NCBI GenBank assembly: GCA_020427965.1
Contig: JAGQNT010000177.1
Coordinates: forward strand, 1 to 43,196
Direction: 5' to 3'
Origin: Candidatus Saccharimonadota bacterium
GTDB lineage: Bacteria; Patescibacteriota; Saccharimonadia; Saccharimonadales; UBA4665
DNA: 43,196 bases
Every line of letters begins with the position of its first letter. Within the stretch, counting starts at the first letter, position 1. Shown here one piece after another: positions 1 through 8,108 of this stretch. Position numbers and translations under genes: made by a program. The notes under the pieces are model-generated. The model worked only from the letters and a program-made list of their open reading frames with translations, made no database searches and had not been told where the DNA came from.

Positions 1-1158
1 CAGAACGAACTCAGAAGCTTACTGCGCGGCCAATGGTCCAACGGTATGTTGCCGCACATGATTTTTAGTAACGATCCTGACTTTGAACGCGACCGCCAAG
101 CCTGGCGCAGCTGGGTGAGTCCGTATTCGCCAGAGAAAGTTTCGACCAGTGGCATTACCCAACCCCCCATGCTAGCAGAAGCTGTCGTGCAAATCGGACA
201 GCGTTTGAAGGCGCCTGAACGTCGCCGTTGGTACGACGAAATGTGGCAACCGCTCGTCAATCATCACCGCTGGGTGTATCAAGAACGCGATCCACATCAA
301 GAGGGTTTAGCGCTCCTGATTCACCCCTGGGAATGCGGTATGGACAACACGCCGCCGTGGATGGCTTACCTCCAGGATCACCAACTCCCTTTGTGGATCA
401 ATTTTCTCCACACGACCAAACTCGAAACTGTCGTCGGTCTGTTCCGGCGTGACACCAGGAGCGTGCCAGCCAATCAACGCTTTACGAACTATGAAGTCCT
501 GGGTCTGTACAGCGATCAACTACGACTCCGCCGCAAGGGCTACAACATTGACCGTATATTGGATCACGCCCTGTTTGCCATCGAAGATTTAACCTTCAAC
601 AGCATCCTCATCCGGGCTAACCGCCACTTGCAAGATATCGCGGCCGTCATCAAGGAAGATCTACCAGAGGACTTACTAGAGAGGATGCATAAAACCGAGA
701 AAGCCTTCGACCAACTATGGGACGAAACGACCGGCCAATACTACTCGCGTGATTTCACGACGCACAAATGGCTCCGAGAGTCGACCATTGCGACATTACT
801 GCCACTGTACGCTGGACACATCAGCAAGGAGCGCGCCAAGTCGCTCGTCAAACTCATCGAAAACCCCGGACAATTTGGTTTGGACTTTCCGCTGCCAAGC
901 GTACCGCAGTCATCGGGTTGGTTTGACCCCAACCGCTACTGGCAAGGTCCGAGTTGGATCAACATGAATTGGTTAGTTATTGAAGGGCTAAAGCGTTACG
1001 GCTTTGACGACCATGCACAGGTAATTACTGAATTATCGATCGAAATGGTCGCCGAACACGGCAATCACGAATACTTCAATCCGCAGGATGGCTCGCCACT
1101 TGGCGCCGAAAACTTCAGCTGGACAGCTGCCCTTACAATTGATCTGCTGAACCGTTAG
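1..1158 (+). CDS. GH63-like (MGH1-type) glycoside hydrolase, 5' truncated
   Basis: The frame is open from base 1, so the start lies outside the window; 385 residues are visible, ending in TAG. The sequence matches the C-terminal (alpha/alpha)6 barrel of the GH63/mannosylglycerate-hydrolase-like glucosidases. Typical blocks are HPWECGMDNTPPW (the Asp is the likely general acid, about residue 115 of the fragment), YWQGPSWINMNWL and, near the end, GAENFSWTAAL (the Glu is the likely base). Family knowledge suggests hydrolysis of an alpha-glycoside of a small sugar or compatible solute. No membrane segment or secretion signal is visible in this part. The substrate cannot be read from the sequence. 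The 3' end overlaps the convergent small gene at 1133-1303. Confidence 0.8.
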   Translation, partial: QNELRSLLRGQWSNGMLPHMIFSNDPDFERDRQAWRSWVSPYSPEKVSTSGITQPPMLAEAVVQIGQRLKAPERRRWYDEMWQPLVNHHRWVYQERDPHQEGLALLIHPWECGMDNTPPWMAYLQDHQLPLWINFLHTTKLETVVGLFRRDTRSVPANQRFTNYEVLGLYSDQLRLRRKGYNIDRILDHALFAIEDLTFNSILIRANRHLQDIAAVIKEDLPEDLLERMHKTEKAFDQLWDETTGQYYSRDFTTHKWLRESTIATLLPLYAGHISKERAKSLVKLIENPGQFGLDFPLPSVPQSSGWFDPNRYWQGPSWINMNWLVIEGLKRYGFDDHAQVITELSIEMVAEHGNHEYFNPQDGSPLGAENFSWTAALTIDLLNR

Positions 1159-1303
1159 GTTGTATCTGCTTTTTGACAGATTGTGGAATTGGCTTGCAGC
1201 CGCAATGCTTTTGATGCGCCTCATGCCAGGCCATGCGCTGCATCGGCGTTGGATGCGTCGGCATTTTGTGCTGGTTATGCCAAGCTTGATTTATCATTAC
1301 CAT
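1133..1303 (-). CDS. small His/Cys-containing protein, 56 aa, hypothetical
   Basis: A short ORF begins at an ATG preceded by GGGAGG with 7-nt spacing, which decides this start over the upstream in-frame ATG at 1318. The protein has a compact core, HPTPMQRMAWHEAHQKHCGCKPIP, in which spaced His and a Cys-Gly-Cys could bind a metal. The pattern of Trp-His, His-x2-His-Cys and CxCxPIP resembles small uncharacterised bacterial proteins that I recall but cannot name. The last 26 bp overlap the 3' end of the convergent glycosidase gene. No signal peptide or membrane segment is present. The function is unknown. The case for coding rests on the ribosome binding site and the non-random residue pattern. 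Confidence 0.55.
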   Translation of the reverse strand: MVMINQAWHNQHKMPTHPTPMQRMAWHEAHQKHCGCKPIPQSVKKQIQPNGSADQL

Positions 1304-1393
1304 GGGCAGACCTCCCACCTTTTATCCTATATGTCTGTCTATAGTGCCGCACATTCCATGAGGAGTCTGTGGTGAATTTCACGCAGCCAAAGG

Positions 1394-2449
1394 CTAATCG
1401 TCAAGTGACGGCTTGTCGAGCAACAAGGGGTCGACCGAGGCCTCAGCGTCAGTGATCTTCACGATGTCACGATCAATTTTACCAAGCTCTTTGTAGGTGT
1501 TATTGTAGTGGCCAACCGTGGTGCCCAGACTGGCACCCAGTTTACCCATATAGGCATTGTGCGCAATTAAGTGCTTCTGTAGTTGTTCAATATTTTTACG
1601 AATTTTCTCGGTGTCTTTGTGGATTTCGATACTCCTCAGGCCCTGCAAAATGGTTTGTAGCATGGCACTGAGCGTACTGGGTCCGACGATAGTCACCTTC
1701 TTCTCGCTAGCGTATTGCATCAGGCTACGACCACTGACATTGCCAGCACCTACTTTATTCGCCAACAGATCATAGTAGATGGCTTCGCTGGGAATAAACA
1801 TGAGCGCCTGATCAAGCGTACCCTTGCCGGGCAGGATGTATTTACTGGTTTCATCGATGCGCCTCTTGAGGTCTTCCTTAAACGCTCTACTCAAGGCCGG
1901 TTGTTCATCAGGTTTGGCTTCGAGCAAACGATTATAGTTCTCCAGGCTAAATTTACTATCAACCGGCAGCACTCTGTCGTCCAAAATAATGACCGCATCA
2001 ACAACCAGGCCGGTGCCAAGCTTGTATTGCAGCTGGTACGAGCCCGGCGGCAAGGTGTTTTTGAGAATCTGGTCCAGGTAATATTCGCCCAGCACACCGC
2101 GCTGCTTGGGGTTTTGTAGAACGTTTTGTAGCGTCTTGAGCTCGTTGGCGATATCACCAACGTTTTTATTGGTGCCCTCAAGCTTTGTCAGTTTTTCAGT
2201 CACGGCTTCGAGGATTTTAATATTAGCAGCCGACTGCTGTTGCATTTGCTTGTTGCTGGCGCCCATCTGGTCAGATAATTGCTTGGTCATACCGTCTTTA
2301 AGTTGAGTGATGTCGTCACTGAGCTTGGTAAGATCATGTTTTAGGAGTAGTGCCGATTCAGTTCCGCCACTAGGACGTCGCTGCTGCCAAAGCAATGCTC
2401 CCATGAGCACTACAACCAACACCCCCAAAACGATAACTGCGACAGTCAT
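1394..2449 (-). CDS. rmuC: RmuC-domain DNA recombination protein
   Basis: The 351-residue protein has one N-terminal transmembrane helix (about residues 2-22, VAVIVLGVLVVVLMGALLW), then a long coiled coil (about 40-110). The conserved RmuC domain follows, with blocks KQRGVLGEYYLDQIL, VVDAVIILDDRVLPVDSKF and MFIPSEAIYYDLL. RmuC proteins are nuclease-fold relatives that limit inversions and recombination at short repeats; the exact activity is not established. A -10-like TAGAAT lies 6 nt before the ATG, suggesting a leaderless transcript. It stands alone, separated from the next minus-strand gene upstream by open intergenic space. Confidence 0.92.
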   Translation of the reverse strand: MTVAVIVLGVLVVVLMGALLWQQRRPSGGTESALLLKHDLTKLSDDITQLKDGMTKQLSDQMGASNKQMQQQSAANIKILEAVTEKLTKLEGTNKNVGDIANELKTLQNVLQNPKQRGVLGEYYLDQILKNTLPPGSYQLQYKLGTGLVVDAVIILDDRVLPVDSKFSLENYNRLLEAKPDEQPALSRAFKEDLKRRIDETSKYILPGKGTLDQALMFIPSEAIYYDLLANKVGAGNVSGRSLMQYASEKKVTIVGPSTLSAMLQTILQGLRSIEIHKDTEKIRKNIEQLQKHLIAHNAYMGKLGASLGTTVGHYNNTYKELGKIDRDIVKITDAEASVDPLLLDKPSLDD

Positions 2450-2512
2450 GTCTCTATTCTATCATCTCAACTGATGTAATGAATTATCGAGTTTGCTGGC
2501 CGGTGTCTGCGC

Positions 2513-2547
2513 AAAAGCGGATTTAAAGCGGATTTAAATCCGCTTTT
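2513..2547. terminator. 12-bp hairpin with repeated arm, probable terminator
   Basis: The element aaaagcggattt occurs at 2513-2524 and again (aaagcggattt) at 2525-2535, and both copies can pair with aaatccgctttt at 2536-2547. Copy 2 plus the arm forms a perfect 22-nt palindrome. A/T-rich ends would allow termination on either strand, most likely after the ZIP gene (stop 2677) on the minus strand. The duplicated 5' arm is unusual. Confidence 0.55.
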
Positions 2548-2676
2548 ATGTTCCCCTGTTATTTTGCATGTACTCTACCAGTGGTCACCCAACAGTCCCA
2601 GGCTGCATAAATCAGCCGCATAGCCTGGTGCTACTAAGATTGTAGCGCCTGCGTTGGTGGCCTACCTGCCGCTACC

Positions 2677-3405
2677 CTACCCAATAAATCTGGTGATCAC
2701 AAACATGGCAACCGTGCCAATGAGCGTACAACCCAGTGCGCGATACGATGCTTTTTTGGTGTGAGCCTGCGGCAAAATGTTACTAGCAGCAATGTACATC
2801 AAGATACCCGCAAACAGGCTGAGGTAAAGCGTCAACGTTGTCTCGGAAAATGAGATTACTAAACTCGCCAGACCACCCAGGATAGGCATCGCAATGACAA
2901 TGGCCATGAACTGTCTGATATGCCGCTCGCTATTTTTGTGCAAAATCATGAAGTTGGCCGTGTCAAAACCATCGGCAAAGCGGTGGCCGATCACCGCCAA
3001 AGCCACAGCGTAGCCAACGGCATTACTGACCTGAAAGCCAACGCCGATACTGAGGCCGTCCAAAAAACTATGACCCGTCAATGCCAAGGCACGCGCAATG
3101 CCAAGTTTTGGGTGCGTATGGGGCCCATATTGTTCCTCTGCGCCTTCGTGCACCAAGATGAGCTTTTCCACGATGTGAAAGAGCAGAAAGCCCGAGATGA
3201 ACAGCACCATCGGCATGGCAGCGTCTATGCCAGCGGCGGCAATGCCTTCAAAAATTTCCGGTAACAGATCGAATGCGACCAGTCCTAGGACCAAGCCGGA
3301 TGTCAGTGCCATAGCCAAGTGTAGTTGCGTACGGCTACGCAAGGCGACAGTGCCGCCAACCAGTGCCGCCAACGAGGCCACAAGCGTCAAAAGTAAGATT
3401 GTCAT
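2677..3405 (-). CDS. ZIP family divalent metal transporter
   Basis: A 242-residue polytopic membrane protein. Two ZIP-signature helices carry the metal-site residues: TGHSFLDGLSIGVGF and IGHRFADGFDTANFM (His, Asp and Asn ligands). A hydrophilic His-containing loop (EGAEEQYGPHTHPK) precedes the first of these, as in the cytoplasmic loop of ZIP transporters. Members move Zn2+, Fe2+ or Mn2+ into the cytoplasm; the metal cannot be decided here. The gene lies 15 bp downstream of the PIG-L gene, and its ribosome binding site (AGGAG) overlaps that gene's stop, so the two are probably co-transcribed. Confidence 0.88.
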   Translation of the reverse strand: MTILLLTLVASLAALVGGTVALRSRTQLHLAMALTSGLVLGLVAFDLLPEIFEGIAAAGIDAAMPMVLFISGFLLFHIVEKLILVHEGAEEQYGPHTHPKLGIARALALTGHSFLDGLSIGVGFQVSNAVGYAVALAVIGHRFADGFDTANFMILHKNSERHIRQFMAIVIAMPILGGLASLVISFSETTLTLYLSLFAGILMYIAASNILPQAHTKKASYRALGCTLIGTVAMFVITRFIG

Positions 3406-3420
3406 AGGTTGTTATTACTC

Positions 3421-4158
3421 CTAGTCTATGTCGATTCGCATGAAGCCCTCGGCGTACTCAGCGCCGACCGACTTGCCGAGCTCACTGGCCCAGTGACGAA
3501 TCGTGTCAAAGGTGGCATTTATGTCAGATATCTGGCTACTGTGCTTGCCGAGCGCGGCCAGTTTCAAGTCAAATGTTTCAGTCACGTCAATGACGATGTC
3601 GTGTTTTTCAAATGTAATCAGGAAGACATGGCTCACTTTGTGCGGCTCCAAGCCCTCTTCGAGTAATTCGGGAAATTCCAAATAATCACGCGCCATCGGG
3701 TAGACGGCGTCCAGCGTTGCCTGGCCAACCGCACGATGATCGGGGTGATTGATCGAGCCGGGGTTACTGGTGTAGATAACCGTTGGATCCATAGTTACGA
3801 CGGTGTCTGGTTTGACTTCGCGAATCGCCCGAACCAGATCCTTCTTGAGTCCTCTGTTCACTTCTAGCTCGCCGTCAACGTAACTCAGGAAATGGACGTC
3901 TTTGGCACCCAGCGTTTTGACGGCTGCCCGTTGTTCGTAACGACGCATTTTGATCAGCTCCTCGCTACTCAGGTCACGATCTGACGTGCCTTTGCTACCA
4001 TCGGTGACAACCAAATAAAACACTTCGGCGCCCTGCTTGGCCCAGAGTGCAATAGTGGCAGCAGCTCCAAAATCAATATCGTCCGGGTGTGCCCCGACGG
4101 CTAAGACACGCTTTGGTTTGTAGGCTTCGTGGTGGTCGCTGTGCATGGTTTGGGTCAT
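3421..4158 (-). CDS. PIG-L/LmbE family deacetylase
   Basis: Contains the metal-binding AHPDD motif of the LmbE/PIG-L fold shortly after the N-terminus (VLAVGAHPDDIDFG), a TDG loop (VVTDGSKGTSD) and the second zinc-site motif NHPDHRAVG. These are Zn-dependent N-deacetylases acting on N-acetylglucosaminyl compounds such as GlcNAc-PI or mycothiol/bacillithiol intermediates. The substrate here is unknown. The frame is open back to an ATG at 4230, but the family begins close to the AHPDD block and the 5' extension overlaps an inverted repeat, so the start at 4158 (MTQTMHSDHHEAYK) is preferred. No strong ribosome binding site separates the two. It probably forms an operon with the ZIP transporter. 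Confidence 0.87.
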   Translation of the reverse strand: MTQTMHSDHHEAYKPKRVLAVGAHPDDIDFGAAATIALWAKQGAEVFYLVVTDGSKGTSDRDLSSEELIKMRRYEQRAAVKTLGAKDVHFLSYVDGELEVNRGLKKDLVRAIREVKPDTVVTMDPTVIYTSNPGSINHPDHRAVGQATLDAVYPMARDYLEFPELLEEGLEPHKVSHVFLITFEKHDIVIDVTETFDLKLAALGKHSSQISDINATFDTIRHWASELGKSVGAEYAEGFMRIDID

Positions 4159-4230
4159 GTGTATCTGTTGTTCTCGTTGGCTATAGTGTAGCGCACCGCA
4201 GCACCCGCTCGCAACGGCACCCCACTCCAT

Positions 4231-4256
4231 GCATTAATAGGACGGACCTATTATGC
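4231..4256. promoter_or_regulatory. inverted repeat upstream of the PIG-L gene
   Basis: GCATtAATAGG - ACGGA - CCTATTATGC: arms of about 10 bp with one bulged base and a 5-nt spacer, just upstream of the preferred PIG-L start. No U-run follows on the minus strand, so it looks more like an operator or 5'-UTR hairpin than a terminator. Confidence 0.35.
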
Positions 4257-4298
4257 GACATTTGATGGGGTGTTTATTGAGGTGATTCGTTGTAATTT

Positions 4299-5075
4299 TT
4301 AGATTTCTGTGTTGCTGCCAAAGGCGTCCTTGAGGGCTGTGGCGGCATCTTTGACCGTCTCGACAAAGGCCCGATCCGCCGCCTTTACCGTCGCATTGCG
4401 GGTTTTTACAAGACTCGCGATTTGGTCCTGTATGTTGTCGTCTGACTTGCGCAGCTCCGTGAAGGTCTGACGGCTATTCTGTAAGCTTTCAAGGAGCGTT
4501 GATCTTACCGTTGCGACCGCGACACCGCCATCACAGTTTGATTGAGCGGTCGTATAGGCCACCGAGACAGCAGTACTCAGGCCAGTGGCTTGATTTGACA
4601 GGTTAAGCCGCCGTGCTTTGATGGCGTCTTTCACCGCTTGGCGGAAGGTATTACGGGCAGCATCAACGGCACTACGACGCGTATTGGCAGCCTCCCTGAC
4701 CGTCGTTTCATATGTCGCGACAGCGGCTGTTTCATCGTCGGTCGAAGCCCGGTCTTCTAGCTTGGCAAAGTTGATAGCTCGTTGGTCGTCAACTTTGTCA
4801 CGAGCCGCTTGAATTTGTTCATCGAACTTACTGGCCAGTGTGTTTAACCTGGTATCCTGACTCTCCCAAGCAGATTTGACCTTTGTTTGAAGCTTGTTGA
4901 AACGCTTTTGGGCAGCATTGGCACGGTTTGATAAGCTCGTACAGAACGCCGATGCACTACTATCACGCGTCGTATTGTCGAGCGCCGTGGCTCGTGCCGG
5001 CACACTAGCCGCAGTCAAAACACCTAGCGCCAGAAGCATTACCGCAGCATGCAAGAATCTATAATTCCGACCCAT
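4299..5075 (-). CDS. secreted alpha-helical/coiled-coil protein
   Basis: 258 residues from the ATG at 5075, chosen because GGAAGGAG sits 6 nt upstream; the longer frame to 5144 lacks such a site. An N-terminal signal sequence or anchor (FLHAAVMLLALGVLTAASVPARA) is followed by long charged helices rich in Ala, Lys, Arg, Asp and Gln, consistent with coiled coil (about residues 50-250). Two cysteines could form a disulfide. The first 17 bp overlap the 3' end of the prepilin-like gene, so the two are translationally coupled and probably work together at the cell surface. I recognise no family. Confidence 0.72.
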   Translation of the reverse strand: MGRNYRFLHAAVMLLALGVLTAASVPARATALDNTTRDSSASAFCTSLSNRANAAQKRFNKLQTKVKSAWESQDTRLNTLASKFDEQIQAARDKVDDQRAINFAKLEDRASTDDETAAVATYETTVREAANTRRSAVDAARNTFRQAVKDAIKARRLNLSNQATGLSTAVSVAYTTAQSNCDGGVAVATVRSTLLESLQNSRQTFTELRKSDDNIQDQIASLVKTRNATVKAADRAFVETVKDAATALKDAFGSNTEI

Positions 5076-5376
5076 CGCTCGCTCCTTCCAGGTTGGCCAT
5101 GGCTGTGTTATCGCTGGTAGCGGCCGCCGACTCTTGACTATCATATGAACTACTAATCTCAGACTCTTGATTAATTTCCGAATCGTTCAATTCTAGAGTA
5201 CGGGCTGTGCTCCCGACAGGGGCAGATACGCTGGTATCAGCCACAGAATCCGAGTCGTTGCGGTGGTTGTAGACATAGACACCGGCACCAGCGATCACTG
5301 AGACTACGATCAGCAGTGTTACTGTTTCTAGGAAGGCGAAGCCCCGATTGTTTTTTTGTAACGTTTTTGTCTGCAC
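5059..5376 (-). CDS. type IV prepilin-like protein
   Basis: 105 residues with a GTG start preceded by AAGGA. The N-terminus has a short basic leader then RGFAFLETVTLLIVVSVIAGAGVYVYN: a class III-like prepilin cleavage site (G before F) with Glu at position 5 of the mature protein and one hydrophobic helix. The rest is short, Ser/Asp/Glu-rich and of low complexity, so it resembles a minor pilin or pseudopilin rather than a full-size major pilin. It overlaps the next gene, a secreted coiled-coil protein. The upstream region contains TATACT and the sequence GCATAAGC. Type IV pili are known in Saccharibacteria; no assembly genes are in this window. Confidence 0.68.
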   Translation of the reverse strand: MQTKTLQKNNRGFAFLETVTLLIVVSVIAGAGVYVYNHRNDSDSVADTSVSAPVGSTARTLELNDSEINQESEISSSYDSQESAAATSDNTAMANLEGASDGSEL

Positions 5377-5503
5377 AAGCTTTCCTTGTTTTGCTTATGC
5401 TTATAGTATACACCGACTGTAAAGTATCGGGACATGATAACCCTGAACGACCCCTGCTGGCACGCATGACTTATATAATTAATTATATAAGTCGGATATT
5501 TGG

Positions 5504-6355
5504 CTACTTTTTGGCCTGATGGATGACAACCTGCTGGAATGGAATGACGATACCGGCCTCGTCAAAAGCCTTCTTCAGTCGCATCCGAAAATCACCGGCC
5601 ACGTCCCATTGAGTGGCCGGCTTCACCTGACCAACGCATTTCAGCATGACTGCGGAGTCGCCAAACTTATCGACCCGCAGGAACTCAATCGGCTCCAGGA
5701 TTTCATCGGCCCACTTTTCGGCTTTAGCCTGGGCCTTACCGACTATATTGATAACCTCACGGGCTTTTTCTAGATCTGTATCGTAGCTCACCCCGACATC
5801 CACGTTAACAGCTGCGAATTTGAACGATCGATTGGTCACAACACCGCCAGAACCATTGGGGACAATGTGTAGATTGCCGTCCAGATCACGCAGTTTGGTA
5901 ATACGAATTGTAATCTCTTCGACCACGCCACCAACATTAGCCCCGTCAGCGTACAGCGTGACAATATCTCCGACTCGATACTGGTTTTCCATGATAATAA
6001 AGATACCAGCCAGATAGTCTTTGACGGCTTCCTGCGCGCCAAATCCAATCACAACGCCCAGCACGCCGGCACCGGTCAAGAGCGCCACGAGATTCACGTG
6101 CAACTGCGTCAGCATAACCAACACAGCGATAGTCCAAAGCAGAACCGCGCTGGTTGCCTGAAAAACACTCGTTAACGTCTCTTCACGCTTCTTTTCCTCG
6201 GCTCGACTACTGTGATGATGACTGTGGACCGTGCGTTCGACAATACGGCGAAGGGTGTGGCGCAGTACGACCTGAACCACGATGGTGATACCGATAGTCA
6301 GTGCTACTTGTAGCCAGGCAATGGTCAGTAGATCGTGAATGTCGCTCCAGTGCAT
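5504..6355 (-). CDS. mscS: small-conductance mechanosensitive channel (MscS family)
   Basis: 283 residues. There are three N-terminal transmembrane helices; the third is the glycine/alanine-rich pore helix (LLTGAGVLGVVIGFGAQEAVKDYLAG). The MscS beta domain follows (QYRVGDIVTLY... GVVEEITIRITKLRDLDGNLHIVPNG), then an alpha/beta C-terminus ending in IPFQQ. It releases solutes upon hypo-osmotic shock. The length matches the family. TAGGCT lies 6 nt before the ATG, suggesting a leaderless message. A strong hairpin terminator lies upstream, isolating it from the aldo/keto reductase region. Confidence 0.92.
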   Translation of the reverse strand: MHWSDIHDLLTIAWLQVALTIGITIVVQVVLRHTLRRIVERTVHSHHHSSRAEEKKREETLTSVFQATSAVLLWTIAVLVMLTQLHVNLVALLTGAGVLGVVIGFGAQEAVKDYLAGIFIIMENQYRVGDIVTLYADGANVGGVVEEITIRITKLRDLDGNLHIVPNGSGGVVTNRSFKFAAVNVDVGVSYDTDLEKAREVINIVGKAQAKAEKWADEILEPIEFLRVDKFGDSAVMLKCVGQVKPATQWDVAGDFRMRLKKAFDEAGIVIPFQQVVIHQAKK

Positions 6356-6394
6356 ATCACCAGCCTAGCGAAGAAACAGTGCCGATGCAAACAC

Positions 6395-6425
6395 TAAAAA
6401 ACCCGAGCGAAGTGCCCGGGTTTTA
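6395..6425. terminator. Rho-independent terminator, AAAACCCG/CGGGTTTT
   Basis: Hairpin aaaacccg...cgggtttt flanked by A- and T-runs, able to terminate on both strands. On the minus strand it is preceded by a second small hairpin, AGGAAG-tgtgagg-CTTCCT, and by the conserved element at 6466-6504. It may therefore be the 3' end of a minus-strand small RNA. Confidence 0.6.
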
Positions 6426-6465
6426 TAGGAAGCCTCACACTTCCTACCTATTAGGTTACGCTTAT

Positions 6466-6504
6466 GCGTAGTGACTTTCAACCCCAAAATTACCCCTGTT
6501 ATTC
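6466..6504 (-). repeat. intergenic element shared with 18466-18502
   Basis: Read on the minus strand, AACAGGGGTAATT is followed 6-10 nt later by GAAAGTCACTACG. The same two blocks in the same order occur at 18466-18502 on the plus strand. The blocks are 12/12 and 13/13 identical with a variable linker. Both copies lie upstream of hairpin-plus-terminator structures, suggesting a shared promoter/operator for small RNAs or a dispersed repeat. Confidence 0.5.
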
Positions 6505-6593
6505 TCAGTAAATTCAAACGATATAATTAAATTTAATTGGCTCAGAATTGTTACCCGCGCTACACTAGTTGCAGATAAGTCGGGGAACGTATT

Positions 6594-7424
6594 TTGACCG
6601 ATAAGGTACCACAAATAACACTCAATAATGGCGTGACCATGCCTCAGTTCGGTTTCGGCACGTGGCGCGTTGCTGACGGCGAAGAAGCAAAGAATTCAGT
6701 GCAAAGCGCCCTTAGTACTGGTTATCGCCTCATTGATACCGCTGCACTATACGGCAATGAAGTCGGTGTCGGCCAGGCTCTGTTGAGCAGCGGCGTGCCA
6801 CGAAACGAGGTGTTTGTCACCACCAAACTCTGGAATGACAGCCACCAGTACGACAAGGCTTTGCAGGCCTTTGATGACAGTCTGGAGCGGCTTGGACTAG
6901 ACTATATCGACTTATACCTTATTCACTGGCCTGTGCCTAGCCAGGATTTATATATTGAGGCTTGGCGTGCTCTGGAACGACTGTACGAAGAAAAGCGAGT
7001 ACGAGCCATTGGCATATCCAATTTCCAGCCCACCCATGTAGAGAAACTGCTCGCCTCGGTTAACACGCCACCAGCAGTCAACCAGATAGAGCTTCACCCT
7101 AGACTGCAGCAGCTAGAGACACGTCGGACGTGTCAGCAACATGACATACATATCGAATCATGGAGCCCGTTGATGCGCGGTGGTGAGCTCCTGAACGAGC
7201 CTAGCCTGGTTGCGATAGCTCAGAAGTACAACAAAACTGTCGCGCAGGTTGTGTTGCGTTGGCACATAGACAGCGGGCTCATTGTCATACCCAAGTCTGT
7301 ACATGTGGACAGAATTCGTGAGAATTATGATATTTGGGACTTTTCACTTGATCAGGACGATATGGAGCGAATCGCACAGCTAGACAGTGATCGGCGCACC
7401 GGACCAGACCCAACCAGTATGTAA
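6594..7424 (+). CDS. aldo/keto reductase
   Basis: 276 residues, (beta/alpha)8 NADPH-dependent oxidoreductase reducing aldehydes or ketones. The catalytic tetrad is visible: Asp48 and Tyr53 (IDTAALYGNE), Lys78 (VTTKLW) and His111 (YLIHWP). The cofactor-binding IPKSV block is near residue 235. It starts with TTG at 6594, which has GGGGAA about 6 nt upstream and no alternative ATG nearby. A promoter candidate is TTGGCT - 18 nt - TACACT at about 6538-6567. The closest named relatives are 2,5-diketo-gluconate/methylglyoxal reductases; the substrate is undetermined. Cytosolic. Confidence 0.9.
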   Translation: MTDKVPQITLNNGVTMPQFGFGTWRVADGEEAKNSVQSALSTGYRLIDTAALYGNEVGVGQALLSSGVPRNEVFVTTKLWNDSHQYDKALQAFDDSLERLGLDYIDLYLIHWPVPSQDLYIEAWRALERLYEEKRVRAIGISNFQPTHVEKLLASVNTPPAVNQIELHPRLQQLETRRTCQQHDIHIESWSPLMRGGELLNEPSLVAIAQKYNKTVAQVVLRWHIDSGLIVIPKSVHVDRIRENYDIWDFSLDQDDMERIAQLDSDRRTGPDPTSM

Positions 7425-7518
7425 CAGATTGAGTTGCCCAAAAAGTGTGATTTATATCATATATTATTTTCTCAGCTCGGCGCATGCTGAGAACATACAA
7501 ATTAGGGAGGTGCGTAGC

Positions 7519-8058
7519 ATGGCAGCAATTTCACAACTGGAAGACAGTCTGAACGATATATTTGGTAAGTCGGCTCCGGCGCTGCCTGAAGGCGGCAGGA
7601 AGTTCCTGGTCGACGTAGCGCCGTGGCTGAGTCTGCTCGGTGGCATTTTAAGCGTCTGGACAGCCTGGAATCTATGGCACTGGGCACACATTGCCGATAG
7701 CTACATCGACTACGCTAATCGTATTAGCGCGTTATATGGCAACGGAGCGGTCGTTGGCTCGAGGCTTTCGTTGGGCATCTGGCTGAGTATGGCGGTAGTG
7801 GTTGTGCAGGGTGTGCTGATGTTGATGGCCTTTCCGAAGCTCCGTGAGCGCTCCAAAAAAGGCTGGGATTTATTATTCTATTCGACGCTGGTAGGCATCG
7901 TGTATGGCGTGATTGTGATGTTTACCAATTACGGCAACCCAGGCAGCCTCGTTGGTGCTTTGATTGGCGCGGCTATCTCGTTTTATTTGCTGTTTCAAAT
8001 CCGTGGCCACTACATGGGCAAGGCTGCCAGTAAGCCCACCGATAAGCCGAAAGAGTAG
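7519..8058 (+). CDS. four-helix membrane protein, hypothetical
   Basis: 179 residues from the ATG at 7519, chosen because GGGAGG lies about 10 nt upstream; the frame is open further upstream but that part is not protein-like. A short polar N-terminus is followed by about four transmembrane helices (WLSLLGGILSVWTAWNLWHW; LGIWLSMAVVVVQGVLMLMAF; LLFYSTLVGIVYGVIVMF; LVGALIGAAISFYLLFQI) and a Lys-rich tail. No enzymatic motif. The 5'-UTR holds a CTCAGC...GCTGAG hairpin at 7471-7491. The gene ends at a strong bidirectional terminator shared with the convergent DUF475 gene. I recognise it only as a conserved hypothetical membrane protein. Confidence 0.7.
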   Translation: MAAISQLEDSLNDIFGKSAPALPEGGRKFLVDVAPWLSLLGGILSVWTAWNLWHWAHIADSYIDYANRISALYGNGAVVGSRLSLGIWLSMAVVVVQGVLMLMAFPKLRERSKKGWDLLFYSTLVGIVYGVIVMFTNYGNPGSLVGALIGAAISFYLLFQIRGHYMGKAASKPTDKPKE

Positions 8059-8075
8059 ATCCTACCTACACACTT

Positions 8076-8108
8076 TAAAAACACCGCGGACAAGCCGCGG
8101 TGTTTTTA
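8076..8108. terminator. bidirectional Rho-independent terminator
   Basis: Perfect stem AAAAACACCGCGG - acaag - CCGCGGTGTTTTT between the convergent stops of the membrane protein gene and the DUF475 gene. It overlaps the last 3 bp of the DUF475 gene. Confidence 0.9.

Noticed and set aside
1160-1375. 71-codon plus-strand ORF after the glycosidase
   Set aside because: No ribosome binding site (it starts 2 bp after the stop) and it is antisense to the better-supported 56-aa gene.
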